64,000 bases of DNA from Terebella lapidaria (GCA_949152475.1 OX424570.1:21882694-21946693), one strand, 5' to 3'; positions 44,601-51,859 are shown, counted from the first letter of the stretch. The notes: generated from the letters alone by a model not told the origin. A program made the numbers and translations.

Positions 44601-47600
44601 CGGAGTCATCACATATTTCTTCAAAGAACAGCAAGCTCAAGGCATCCATTTTGCTTGACTAAAGCCGACAAAAGTGGCGTTCGATTGCCGTCAAGACTGC
44701 GCATGCGCAATCGATATCACTTAGATCTAACTTCACATGGTCAAATTCGTCGCACAATCGAACTCGCCCCAGTATTGCAGATCAGCGGGTTGTCAAATAC
44801 TTTGTAATATGACGTCACAGTTGTACGTTTTCTGCGTGGTTATTATGTTACTAAGGCTGAATCGCGTGAAGTTTCATTGTCACGTCATAGAACACTCGTG
44901 CTTTTATTGTTGTTTCACATCAAGAAAAGTGCATGTGAGTAGTATGGGGGGGGATTTGGGCCCATTTTTGGCCCGCTACGTGTGGCACCTGCCTTGGGTG
45001 GATGGCATACCTCTGTCACCCCTCGAGGTCATTGTCTTCCATTGTTATAAATAGAGGCAGGTGAGAAGCCTGGACTACATGCCGTATCCCCCTCAATCCG
45101 TGACACCATCTGCTTCCCATGCAATGGAATGTCGGGCAATACCTCCGTAACATTCCTTATCCCCTGTGGGGCATGACTCCCCCTGCGCCTATTTACAAAC
45201 GGGACAATGGGGCATCTGCTCTGCGTAGCGTCCCCCACCTGACTCGTCGCACCACCTGTGTCCTCCAATCGAATGGTCCAATAGGATACCTCAGCCGGGA
45301 AATCCATCCACGCTTTTACCATCTGCCCCACGGCGGTTTGAGCAAAGTTTGACCTAGTTTTCTGGGGCTTAGGTTGACCTAGATATGACGTCATAGGCAC
45401 CTCCAAATATGGGCATGTGTCATAACGTTCGCCATTTACTCGTCATAACGTACCCATAAATGTTTGGAATATCATAACGTACCCATAAATGTTTGGAAAA
45501 TCATAACGTGCCATAAATGTCTGGAAAATCATAACGTACCCATGAATGTTTGGGAAATCATAACGTACCCATAAATGTTTGGAAAATCATAACGTACCCG
45601 TAAATGTTTGGAAAATCATAACGTACCCATAAATGTCTAGAAAATCATAACGTGCCCAAAAATGTTTGACAAATCATAACGTACCCATCAATGGTTTGGA
45701 AATCATAACGTACCCATCAATGGTTTGGAAATCATAACATACCCATAAATGTGCAGAAAATCATAATGTACCCATAAATGTCTAGAAAATCATAATGTAA
45801 CCAATAATGTTTGGAAAATCATGTATTCATGTATTAATTTTTGCAATATTTTTAAACATTTTTTAAAATAAATTTTCCTTTTTATGCCAATTATCATATT
45901 ATCATAAAAGCATCATATTAAAATGAGTCTATGCCATTTTCTTAGTTTTTTTATTTCACACCACACGTCTACTATATATACAATTTCTACACAATGGACT
46001 ATACAGGTACTACTTTTTTTGGAATTTTGCAAATTTGTATTTTTTGGTTCGCTAAACTACGCTTGCACAAAAATTATATACACTTATCATGACAGATATG
46101 AAGTAGGGTTCATTAATATTCAATGTCCTCATCCATGGAGTCCTCTTCTCCCGGCTGAACGACATCATCGAATAGATGATTGAGTTTCTCCATTGACAAA
46201 TTCAGCGCTTCCTCGAAGTTGGCTCCCCGTCCCATGTATTTTTCCACAGCTTCCGTGATTTCCATGTGGATCATGCTTCTTTGCAACAAATGGCTCATCT
46301 TTACCATGGTTTTGTACATTTCCATCAACCCCGTCTTCATTTCCAGTTTCACCTCATCTTCGGGCAACTCGGGTGTATATTCCATGACGCGATGCAGCAG
46401 GTACTCGAAGGCCGTTTCGCATACGCCATGGACCTGGAATCTCTTGCATCCATTTCGGAACCAGCTTACGAGTTGATCGAACCCATCATGTTTCATCATG
46501 ATAGCCATGTTAAGCGCATCCTTGAATGTAGCACCTCGCGCTCTGTATTCTTCAACCGCCTTTTCAATTTCAGCATGAATCCGACTTCTCTGGAGCAGAT
46601 GGATGCAATTCGCCACTCTCTGGTATGCATTAATCAATTCTTCTTTCGTTTTTTGCGCGACCTCCTCTTCTGGCACTTCTTTTTCCTCAATTTCGGCCTG
46701 AATAGACTTTAGCATGCGTTTGAAGGCGCTTTCGTCCATTTTTCTGGGGAACTCGTCTTCCGATGACTCGTCATCGTATGCGGGACATTTCGGCAAGTGC
46801 ATGTGTAGCTCGTAGTCACTCGAAAACAGCGCTCCGCAGCTGAAACATTTCGCTGTCTTGTCCGACTGCCATCCCATGGATTTTGTGATACTTTGAGATG
46901 CTGCGGGCTGGTCCGGAGCTGGGCTCTCGTTAGACTGACTGGGAAGGGGGTTCGGTCTGAGGCGTTTATCTTCCTGCGTTGTCGGTTTCAGGTCCACGAC
47001 GAGATGTCCGTAGGGCTTTGAGGTTGCTCTGTCGAACTCTTGAAGAAACTTTTGGGGGCAGGCGGGATACATTTGCCTGGCCAGGGTCACGATTTGCTGC
47101 TGATCGATAGGGTTTCTGAACAGAGTCAGATAATGACAGTTTCTCCTCTGAGTCGGGTCTTTGCTGTAGTAGAGGTTTTGATTCAAGCAAATGACGCTCA
47201 GGTTCCGGTGGTGGCTCCCTTCCGTGAACAAGTCCGTAATTCTCGGATCCTTGGCGGAAATAGACATGAGGTCGTCCAGAACGATGACGTTATTTTCCAT
47301 AGGTGAGACGAAGTCATCAGAATCCAGATTGACAGGTATCCCCTGTATGAACTGCACGGGAGGCTGAACAGTAGACCTTATGATGCCGTAGAGGGGTTGC
47401 CATCTCTTGTACAGCCATATGATCCTGGTAGGGGCGGGGAATATTTGACCGGACTCCAAGAGGGATTTTACCCAAGCTGTCTTCCCACAACCAGTAGGTC
47501 CTGACACGTTCAGGGTGAAGGGGTGTTGAAATACCAGGGGGTCAATATAGTTGACGGACCAGTGCTTTTGCGGCTGCTGTGGCTGAGGCTGCCAAGCCTG

Positions 47601-50600
47601 AGGCTGCTGAGGATGAGGCTGTGGCTGTGGCTGCCAAGCCTGAGGCTGCCAAGGCTGTGGCTGTGGCTGTGGCTGACGCTGAGGCTGAGGCTGCCAAGGC
47701 TGCGGCTGAGGCTGCCAAGGCTGTGGCTGAGGCTGAGGCTGAGGCTGAGGCTGAGGCTGTGGCTGAGGCTGAGGCTGTGGCTGAGGCTGTGGCTGAGGCT
47801 GAGGTTGAGGCTGCCAAGGCTGTGGCTGAGGCTGAGGCTGCCAAGGCTGTGGCTGAGGCTGAGGCTGAGGCTGAGGCTGTGGCTGCGGCTGAGGCTGTGG
47901 CTGAGGCTGAGGCTGTGGCTGAGGCTGAGGCTGTGGCTGAGGCTGAGGCTGTGGCTGAGGCTGAGATGGATAATCCATATGGTGCAACTTTTGATGTCTT
48001 CTCAAGTCTTGCGGCCAATTATATGTCTTGTGGCAGAGAGCACAAGAATTCATGTTGCCTCTTCAACGTCTTTTCTTGGAATGACATTCTCCAACTGATA
48101 TCGCCGCTTTTATACTCTTCAGAACCACTTCTGATGTATACTTCAAAATGATGTCTTCCCTTGCTTGATCAGCAACTTGGCCCGTTCCACCGTCTGTTGT
48201 GTAGGTGAAACCAGTTTCACTTGAATGGGTTCAGTTCGTTTCTCCCTGATGGCGTGACTCTTTTTTTCTTTCTTTTCCTGTTGATATTTCTTCCACGCAT
48301 CCACTGCGGGAAGGTATGGCTTGAGCGGCATGTTGATGTCGATCCTTCAGCGTCCGAAATGCGAATGAGAAGATAGAGCTCAGTGCAAAGACTTTAGTTT
48401 TCTCCTTTGAAATGCTCGATTCTGATTGGTCCGTTCGAATAGGGGGGACGCCATTGACGTCATAATTTACCTAGCCTATTTTGCGACCGCCTATTACTTA
48501 ATCACCTACTACATGACCTATCACATATCCAACTATAACCAACGGGACCACGGGACCTATAACCACCAAATCTACGTGATGTATAACCACCGCTTGCCCA
48601 TATTTGGAGGTGTCTATGACGTGATATCTAGGTCAACCTGAGGTCCAGAAACTAGGTCAAGCTTTGCCCAAAAGATGTGCATTTAAAATTTCAACAATAG
48701 AAGAAAACGCAGATTTCACACTTTTACACACTTTATTAATATCACTACTACACAAAAATCTAGTACACTCGTGGTGGGAAATAGACATATGATAAAGACA
48801 AAATTCGGTTATATACATTATAAATATTGGTATGTATCAATGGAAAAAAATTTTTTTACAGCTTTGAAAACTCGAATGCAACAGAGTTGAAGAGGAACCA
48901 AAATTCGTTTTCATTATTGTCCATTTCTTTGACGTCTTTTTCACAGAAGTTCGCTTTGATATCGTCCAAGGGAAAATCTCCGAGTTCGATCTCGTCCCCT
49001 TGTCGTCCGCACCGCTCCATGACAGCTCTGTAGAATTTCACCACGTTGTCATCTTGAATTTGCGCCACGGCTGCGTCGAGGTATGTTTCCACCAGACTGT
49101 CCCATCCCCCCAAACACCCGAGCATGTGGTCGAACTGACTGGGAGAGTCGATTTGACAGGCTTCGCAGTCCTTCTTGGCGTTTTCGTTTATCGCGTCCTG
49201 CACTAGAAACAGAAAGATATTCTTGAGCCAGACATCGCGTGACGGGAACGAGGCCTGCATGCTGGATATTATGGGCTCCTCGTCCTCGTTGCCGTACTTG
49301 GCGTGGTGGCCTCGACACTCCTTTTCCGTGAAGAAAATAAACTCCGATGTACCTTCGGAATCAGCCCACATGTATTTCTTACATGGCAGGTCTTCCGTTT
49401 TCCTCTTCTTGAAGGGTGGCCTGTTGGTTTGCATCCCTCTGCGCTTGGGGGCCTTCGAAAACTTCTCAACGACCTCGGCGAATTTGTCCCACTCGCAGAC
49501 GTTGAGATTGATTCTGCTCGCGTAACGTACCCCGTCTTTTTCTCTAGATACGAGTAGGCACGCATACATCTTCCCCCTGAATGTCTCCACGTCGATTCTG
49601 GTGGTCGAATCCAGCACCACCCCGAGTTCTTTTTCTCCTTTCATGGCGTTGGAGATCTCAGTGATGTGCCTACCGATCTCGTCCATAATGCGGTCGCTGA
49701 GATTGTGCCATCTCGGAGATTTCCCCCCCGTTCTCGTCAGCTTGAAGTAGGGTCCGTAAGTGCCTTCCACCCTAGAAAGAGTTAGACTGTCGCTGAGATC
49801 CATGTCGAAAATGTCGTTGCTGCTGCGTCCGCATTCGGAATAATTGTGAAGGTTCTGTCCGCCACTTATATATACCCGGCTCGGCGTGGGCACGCCGTGG
49901 GGCAGATGGTAATAGGGTGGGTGGATTTCCCGGCTGAGGTATCCTATTGGACCGTTCAATTGGAGGACGCAGGTGTTGTCACGGGTCAGGACAGGGACGC
50001 TACGCCGCCGAGCGATCCTATTGGCCCTTTCGAGTGGAGGACGCAGGTGGTGCCACGGGTCAGGTGCGGGGGACCCTACCCCGACCAGATGCCCAATTGC
50101 GAATAAACGCGGGTGGAGTCATGCCCCACAGGGGATAAGGAATGTTACGGAGGTATTGCCCGACATTCCATTGCATGGGAAGCAGATGGTGTCACGGATT
50201 GAGGGGGATACGGTATGTAGTCCAGGCTTCTCACCTGCCTCCATTTATAACAATGGAAGACAATGACCTCGAGGGGTGACAGAGGTATGCCATCCACCCA
50301 AGGCAGGTGCCACACGTAGCGGGCCAAAAATGGGCCCAAATCCCCCCCCATACTACTCATGTGAATGTGTGAAATGTGAAGCAAAAATGTGAAAAAAAAA
50401 ATAGTGCAAACATGATGTTTCCGGCAAAGGTTGTCACACTGTCGGAAATCACTGTGTGTTCCTACTGTTTGTGGTTTGAGATAAATTCATAGCATCTGAT
50501 AAATGACAACATACACACTGTTTCTCAGTAGAATGCAAATGACCCTTGATGGTCACACAGATAAGGATTGATGACAATGTATTGCAGGAGGAGCGCTGGC

Positions 50601-50604
50601 CTAG
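32682..50604 (+). CDS. VWA-domain type II membrane protein, array copy 3, with 13-kb last intron
   Basis: Exons are 32682-33030, 33534-33644, 36740-37321 and 50588-50604, about 352 residues, phase-1 joins throughout. Exon 1 is close to copy 2 (transmembrane helix plus stalk). Exon 2 is DVDEC-led and cysteine-rich. Exon 3 is the most diverged VWA of the three but keeps MIDAS residues (DSSGS, RTNIAAG, ISDGMPN). Intron 2 holds the 2.9-kb minisatellite. Intron 3 has received a hairpin MITE, a Harbinger transposon and a Polinton-like element, so exon 4 lies 13 kb from exon 3. Exon 4 and its acceptor (TGTATTGCAG) are still intact. Whether the long intron is spliced in vivo cannot be judged here. 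Confidence 0.75.
33680..36600. repeat. 38-bp minisatellite, roughly 75 units (copy 3, intron 2)
   Basis: Consensus GCATGGTGATCTCATACAGT plus AGCAGCCGTACCACGTAA. A higher-order pattern is visible from 34620 to 35160, where pairs or triplets of variants ('ccataccgagtaa', 'ccataccaaataagta', 'ccgtaccacgtaa') repeat in order. Units carry no spacers, so it is not a CRISPR array. It appears non-coding. Confidence 0.95.
37467..37604. mobile_element. Hairpin MITE in intron 3 of copy 3
   Basis: Arms of about 44 bp: GTGTGTTTTCCAGCACGCGG ... GTTTGAACTGGCGG, and the near complement CCGCCAGTTCAAATGAGATC ... ending AAAACACAC. The loop is about 50 nt. It lies at the left edge of the extra DNA in this intron. 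Confidence 0.8.
37605..37824. other. Short unassigned stretch left of the Harbinger element
   Basis: No gene is seen. It contains the palindrome CTTCTACTCATGAGTAGAAG. The last 27 bases before the element (TGTAAGTATCAATCTATTACCACCA region) match the start of the 363-bp repeat inside the element. The target copy CAG is at 37822-37824. Confidence 0.6.
37993..40977 (+). CDS. Harbinger Myb/SANT-like accessory protein
   Basis: Predicted exons are 37993-38033, 39048-39148, an optional 39350-39403, 39731-39838 and 40367-40977. Joins after exon 2 are phase 1. The last exon encodes a trihelix Myb/SANT-like domain (GHIWSEDETKLLIELRLEKE ... VKQVRDKWYALKKKWREV), an acidic linker, a basic run (RAVQKRKS) and a C-terminal helix (KMARLDRLLDILSKK). 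In Harbinger systems the Myb-like protein binds element ends and helps transposase nuclear import. An in-phase exon at 40055-40350 has its own stop and could give a shorter isoform. The start is the only ATG just inside the left TIR that opens into a splice donor (GA|GTAAGC). Confidence 0.8.
40055..40350 (+). CDS. Alternative terminal exon of the Harbinger Myb-like gene
   Basis: After an acceptor TTTTATCAG the phase-1 frame reads GYIWIEPTYKTGLKAWINRM and runs about 98 residues to a TAG at 40348. It has a non-random composition (WLCDIPGEGMWDLVKACDCF) but I recognise no family. It shares splice phase with the Myb exon that follows 17 bp later, so the two exons could be alternatives. Confidence 0.5.
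41911..43358. repeat. Four 363-bp tandem repeats inside the Harbinger element
   Basis: Units start near 41911, 42274, 42637 and 43000 and seem identical over their length. On the minus strand each holds a donor-like AAG|GTACTT and an acceptor-like TTATTTTCATAG flanked by short open frames, so each unit may carry an exon-intron-exon piece from the 3' end of the transposase gene. The last unit fuses directly to transposase exon 3 at 43358. Confidence 0.95.
43293..44649 (-). CDS. Harbinger DDE transposase
   Basis: Exons on the minus strand are 44649-44212, 44094-43918 and 43790-43293, phase 0 at both joins, about 370 residues. Exon 1 has the N-terminal helix-turn-helix region (VRQVAHTFGISKSTTHGIIN). 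Exon 2 carries the first catalytic Asp in GIIDGTHVRLSG. Exon 3 carries GWPGCTHDARVLRNS, the second Asp in IIGDSAYPL, and the Glu in AVERCFAHVKGRFRRL, giving a complete DDE set. The enzyme cuts and joins the element ends at 3-bp targets. The last 22 or so residues come from the first 363-bp repeat, so the native C-terminus may differ. Confidence 0.92.
44770..44937. other. Spacer between Harbinger and Polinton-like elements
   Basis: 168 bp without a gene, starting with the CAG duplication and ending with the CATGTG duplication (44932-44937) of the next element. The two elements are therefore separate insertions. Confidence 0.8.
44938..45340. repeat. Left TIR of the Polinton-like element
   Basis: Near-identical inverted match to the right TIR for the first 240 or so bases, and more diverged after 'ggcatgactcc'. 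It ends at 'ccatctgccccacggcg'. Confidence 0.92.
45342..45416. repeat. Inner inverted repeat, left arm
   Basis: Pairs with 48594-48667 in inverted orientation: GCAAAGTTTGACCTAGTTTT ... GACCTAGATATGACGTCATA ... CTCCAAATATGGGCA. It directly follows the left TIR. It contains a CRE-like TGACGTCA. Confidence 0.88.
45442..45825. repeat. 29-bp direct repeats (about 13 units)
   Basis: Consensus TCATAACGTACCCATAAATG plus TTTGGAAAA with drift toward the inner end. It lies between the left TIR and the 3' end of the ATPase gene. The regular spacing resembles replication or partition iterons; function is unknown. Confidence 0.93.
45948..45956 (-). promoter_or_regulatory. Putative polyadenylation signal for the ATPase gene
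   Basis: AATAAA is read on the minus strand in TGAAATAAAAAAAC, about 160 bp after the ATPase stop codon and before the direct repeats. Confidence 0.4.
46113..48053 (-). CDS. A32-like packaging ATPase with zinc fingers and QP-repeat linker
   Basis: The product is 646 residues. Residues 4-25 form a C2H2-type finger (CALC ... H ... H). Residues 30-170 or so are almost pure Gln-Pro repeats with some Trp. The ATPase follows: Walker A GPTGCGKT at 185-192, Walker B VIVLDDLM at 256-263, and a Gln sensor in SVICLNQNLY. A second finger lies near 401-425 (CFSCGALF ... HMHLPKC). The C-terminal 190 residues contain two related helical repeats (LLQRSRIHAEIEKAVEEY and LLQRSMIHMEITEAVEKY). The order and motifs match FtsK/HerA-type A32 ATPases that package DNA in Polintons and related viruses; the family call is by motif. 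A TATA-like TATAAAAG lies about 60 bp upstream. Confidence 0.85.
   Translation of the reverse strand: MNSCALCHKTYNWPQDLRRHQKLHHMDYPSQPQPQPQPQPQPQPQPQPQPQPQPQPQPQPQPQPQPQPQPWQPQPQPQPWQPQPQPQPQPQPQPQPQPQPQPQPQPQPQPQPWQPQPQPWQPQPQRQPQPQPQPWQPQAWQPQPQPHPQQPQAWQPQPQQPQKHWSVNYIDPLVFQHPFTLNVSGPTGCGKTAWVKSLLESGQIFPAPTRIIWLYKRWQPLYGIIRSTVQPPVQFIQGIPVNLDSDDFVSPMENNVIVLDDLMSISAKDPRITDLFTEGSHHRNLSVICLNQNLYYSKDPTQRRNCHYLTLFRNPIDQQQIVTLARQMYPACPQKFLQEFDRATSKPYGHLVVDLKPTTQEDKRLRPNPLPSQSNESPAPDQPAASQSITKSMGWQSDKTAKCFSCGALFSSDYELHMHLPKCPAYDDESSEDEFPRKMDESAFKRMLKSIQAEIEEKEVPEEEVAQKTKEELINAYQRVANCIHLLQRSRIHAEIEKAVEEYRARGATFKDALNMAIMMKHDGFDQLVSWFRNGCKRFQVHGVCETAFEYLLHRVMEYTPELPEDEVKLEMKTGLMEMYKTMVKMSHLLQRSMIHMEITEAVEKYMGRGANFEEALNLSMEKLNHLFDDVVQPGEEDSMDEDIEY
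48107..48115 (-). promoter_or_regulatory. TATA box of the ATPase gene
   Basis: GTATAAAAG on the minus strand, about 55-60 bp before the ATG at 48053 and just after the stop of the 62-residue gene. Confidence 0.6.
48143..48331 (-). CDS. 62-residue basic protein of the Polinton-like element
   Basis: The product starts MPLKPYLPAVDAWKKYQQEK and is rich in Lys, Glu and Gln, with a basic centre. It lies between the inner inverted repeat and the ATPase promoter on the same strand as its neighbours, and fills the only gap between them. A CCAAT motif lies about 100 bp upstream; no clear TATA box is seen. I do not recognise the family. It could be a small DNA-binding or virion-associated protein, but that is only inference from charge and position. 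Confidence 0.5.
   Translation of the reverse strand: MPLKPYLPAVDAWKKYQQEKKEKKSHAIREKRTEPIQVKLVSPTQQTVERAKLLIKQGKTSF
48594..48667. repeat. Inner inverted repeat, right arm
   Basis: Inverted partner of 45342-45416, but here it is 1.2 kb away from the right TIR, separated by the PC4-like gene. Confidence 0.88.
48733..48738 (-). promoter_or_regulatory. Putative polyadenylation signal for the PC4-like gene
   Basis: AATAAA on minus (ATTAATAAAGTG), about 120 bp after the stop codon at 48856. Confidence 0.5.
48856..49803 (-). CDS. PC4-like single-strand DNA-binding protein of the Polinton-like element
   Basis: The product is 315 residues from the ATG at 49803, chosen because it lies about 65 bp after a TATA box and just inside the TIR; the open frame extends further into the TIR. 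Residues 10-110 resemble the PC4/p15 transcription coactivator fold, with the segment VETFRGKMYACLLVSREKDG followed by RINLNVCEWDKFAEVV. A basic tract (PPFKKRKTED) follows. A Cys/His motif C-x2-C-x9-H-x3-C (CEACQ ... DHMLGC) lies in the C-terminal third. PC4 folds bind single-stranded DNA and act in transcription and replication. The role here may be genome replication or early transcription. The call rests on motif similarity. Confidence 0.7.
   Translation of the reverse strand: MDLSDSLTLSRVEGTYGPYFKLTRTGGKSPRWHNLSDRIMDEIGRHITEISNAMKGEKELGVVLDSTTRIDVETFRGKMYACLLVSREKDGVRYASRINLNVCEWDKFAEVVEKFSKAPKRRGMQTNRPPFKKRKTEDLPCKKYMWADSEGTSEFIFFTEKECRGHHAKYGNEDEEPIISSMQASFPSRDVWLKNIFLFLVQDAINENAKKDCEACQIDSPSQFDHMLGCLGGWDSLVETYLDAAVAQIQDDNVVKFYRAVMERCGRQGDEIELGDFPLDDIKANFCEKDVKEMDNNENEFWFLFNSVAFEFSKL
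49866..49876 (-). promoter_or_regulatory. TATA box of the PC4-like gene with upstream hairpin
   Basis: GGGTATATATAAGTGG on minus. Immediately upstream in gene sense is the stem-loop CGGCGTGCCCACGCCG at 49882-49897. This is the inner edge of the right TIR. Confidence 0.7.
49889..50357. repeat. Right TIR of the Polinton-like element
   Basis: Inverted copy of the left TIR but about 70 bp longer, because a block around CACCTGCGTCCTCCA and CCAATAGGAT is present twice in tandem (49930-50060). Confidence 0.9.
50364..50587. other. Original 3' part of intron 3 of VWA copy 3
   Basis: From about 50500 on, the sequence (TCAGTAGAATGCAAATGACC, 'aaggattgatgacaatgt') matches the last introns of copies 1 and 2 up to the acceptor. 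This shows where the ancestral intron resumes after the inserted elements. Confidence 0.75.
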
Positions 50605-50720
50605 TGGAAGCCGGAGCGGCAGCTGGAACCGGAAGAGCCTCGATCACCAACGTCACTGCCCGCGTCATAATTGCAGCCTCGCTCTCCGTTCTCATTCTCC
50701 TAAACTGTTATCAGTGTAGA
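50588..50720 (+). other. Conserved alternative frame in exon 4 of the VWA genes
   Basis: In the frame offset from the phase-1 reading, copy 3 gives RSAGLVEAGAAAGTGRASIT then RVIIAASLSVLILLNCYQ, like a small-residue region plus hydrophobic tail (GPI or membrane anchor). Copies 1 (8444) and 2 (25117) share the frame, with an in-frame 18-bp deletion and a stop respectively. Confidence 0.4.
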
Positions 50721-50859
50721 ATATTTATTATCCCAGTAACTTTTACACTATATAAACACGCAGACTTTCACAAAGCAACAGAACAAGACAATATAGAAAA
50801 CCAGCTATCTATACATCCTTCCCGCCACTTATGTAGCCTTAGCAACATAGGCTAATGTA

Positions 50860-51340
50860 AATTGGCCTCTTATGGTGGTCATCGAAAGTTGTGTCTGTTC
50901 GTGTTTCAGTTCTTAGGTTACCGATCCTTTGGTCTGATAACTTATTGCCACGACATTGCGTCCGTCGTCCGTTTACATGTTTGTCCTTCATGTTCACGGA
51001 CCAATCTTTCTGAAATTTCGCAGCACAACATTACCCAAACATACTTCAAAAGAAAAATATTTTTTACTTCTTTTATTTTCACTTTTTGGCTGTGATTTTC
51101 TCAAAAAGTGTCTGCTCAGCTTTAACATTTTTGCTTCAAAAGATTCGCCATATTTACCTTCGTATGACGTGTATAAGTTTCCTTGCCCTTGAATCATCCA
51201 TATTTTGCTAATGGGAGCTGTATGGAGTAAAGTCTTAGAGCTTGGCAGAGAAATTGGCACATTGCAATGGGAAGTCATATAAGGCAAATTTCAGGTGACC
51301 TTGAATGTGACCTTCAATGAACTTGAAAGGTCAATTTTGG
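50860..51340 (+). repeat. GGTCA-type interspersed repeat
   Basis: It contains 'ttaggttaccgatcctttggtctgataac', GCGTCCGTCGTCCG, 'ttcaaaagattcgccatat' and 'gtgaccttgaatgtgaccttcaatgaac'. The same order recurs at 61850-62290. Confidence 0.75.
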
Positions 51341-51859
51341 TGAGCACAGTTGGATTTTAACACTGAAAATTTCTGCGGTAACCTTTCTTAGGGCTAATTT
51401 TAGTATAATTCTGTGCTAGTTTGTCTGTAATTGATTACCCTATTTTATTTTGCATAATGGTATGTTCAACAGCAGTAATCCTGTGCATAAATTATACTTA
51501 TCATGACATTTACGAACTATATAATTGCTTCAAATACATTATGTATTTAATGATGGTGACGGTGTGCTTCTTAAACAATCTTAATATAGGGCTGCCCTGT
51601 TGATTATTCAATAAATATTGTTTATATAAAAAAACACCCAAAAAGGTAGGTCCGAAAATGGCTCCGGAGTTATCTCGAATGGACTGTGAAGAGTGAATGA
51701 CGCATTGACTCTCATATGTTTGAACTAACAAACGATCGGAAAATGCCATTCCGCTTTGATTTTGCTCAATATTTTAGGATACTGTACAATCTGAAATATG
51801 CTACGTATTTATTCTCGTGAAAAATACGCTAATTCAGCCTTTTGTTTTCGACAAAAATC

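Larger units (their letters stand above)
37825..44769. mobile_element. PIF/Harbinger DNA transposon (two genes)
   Basis: The 6945-bp element has inverted ends GGGCGAGTTCGATTG ... CGACGAATTTG and the complement (CAAATTCGTCGCACAATCGA then ACTCGCCC). A 3-bp duplication CAG lies at 37822-37824 and 44770-44772, matching the 3-bp duplications of this superfamily. It encodes a Myb/SANT-like protein on plus and a DDE transposase on minus, facing each other. Four 363-bp repeats lie between them. It sits in intron 3 of VWA copy 3. Both genes look intact apart from uncertainty at the transposase C-terminus. Confidence 0.93.
44938..50357. mobile_element. Polinton-like 5.4-kb TIR element with ATPase and PC4-like genes
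   Basis: The ends are 5'-AGTAGTATGGGGGGGGATTT and its complement. They are flanked by the perfect 6-bp duplication CATGTG (44932-44937 and 50358-50363). Terminal repeats are about 400 bp (left) and 470 bp (right). AG termini, long TIRs and a 6-bp duplication are the hallmarks of Polinton/Maverick elements, which use a retroviral-type integrase. The element has only three genes, all on minus, each apparently with its own promoter: a PC4-like protein, a 62-residue protein and an A32-like packaging ATPase. I see no polymerase, integrase, protease or capsid gene, so it would need help in trans. It lies in intron 3 of VWA copy 3. Confidence 0.85.

Noticed and set aside
45442..45825. Possible CRISPR array in the Polinton-like element
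   Set aside because: 29-bp units are directly adjacent with no spacers; iteron-like or minisatellite.
47542..48151. Ala/Ser-rich minus-strand and Ala/Glu-rich plus-strand frames across the QP repeat
   Set aside because: They are produced by the hexamer repeat in other frames of the ATPase gene; no start context or non-repeat domain supports them.
48426..48641. 71-residue Tyr-rich plus-strand frame
   Set aside because: It overlaps the inner inverted repeat and the upstream region of the minus-strand 62-residue gene, and has no recognisable domain.
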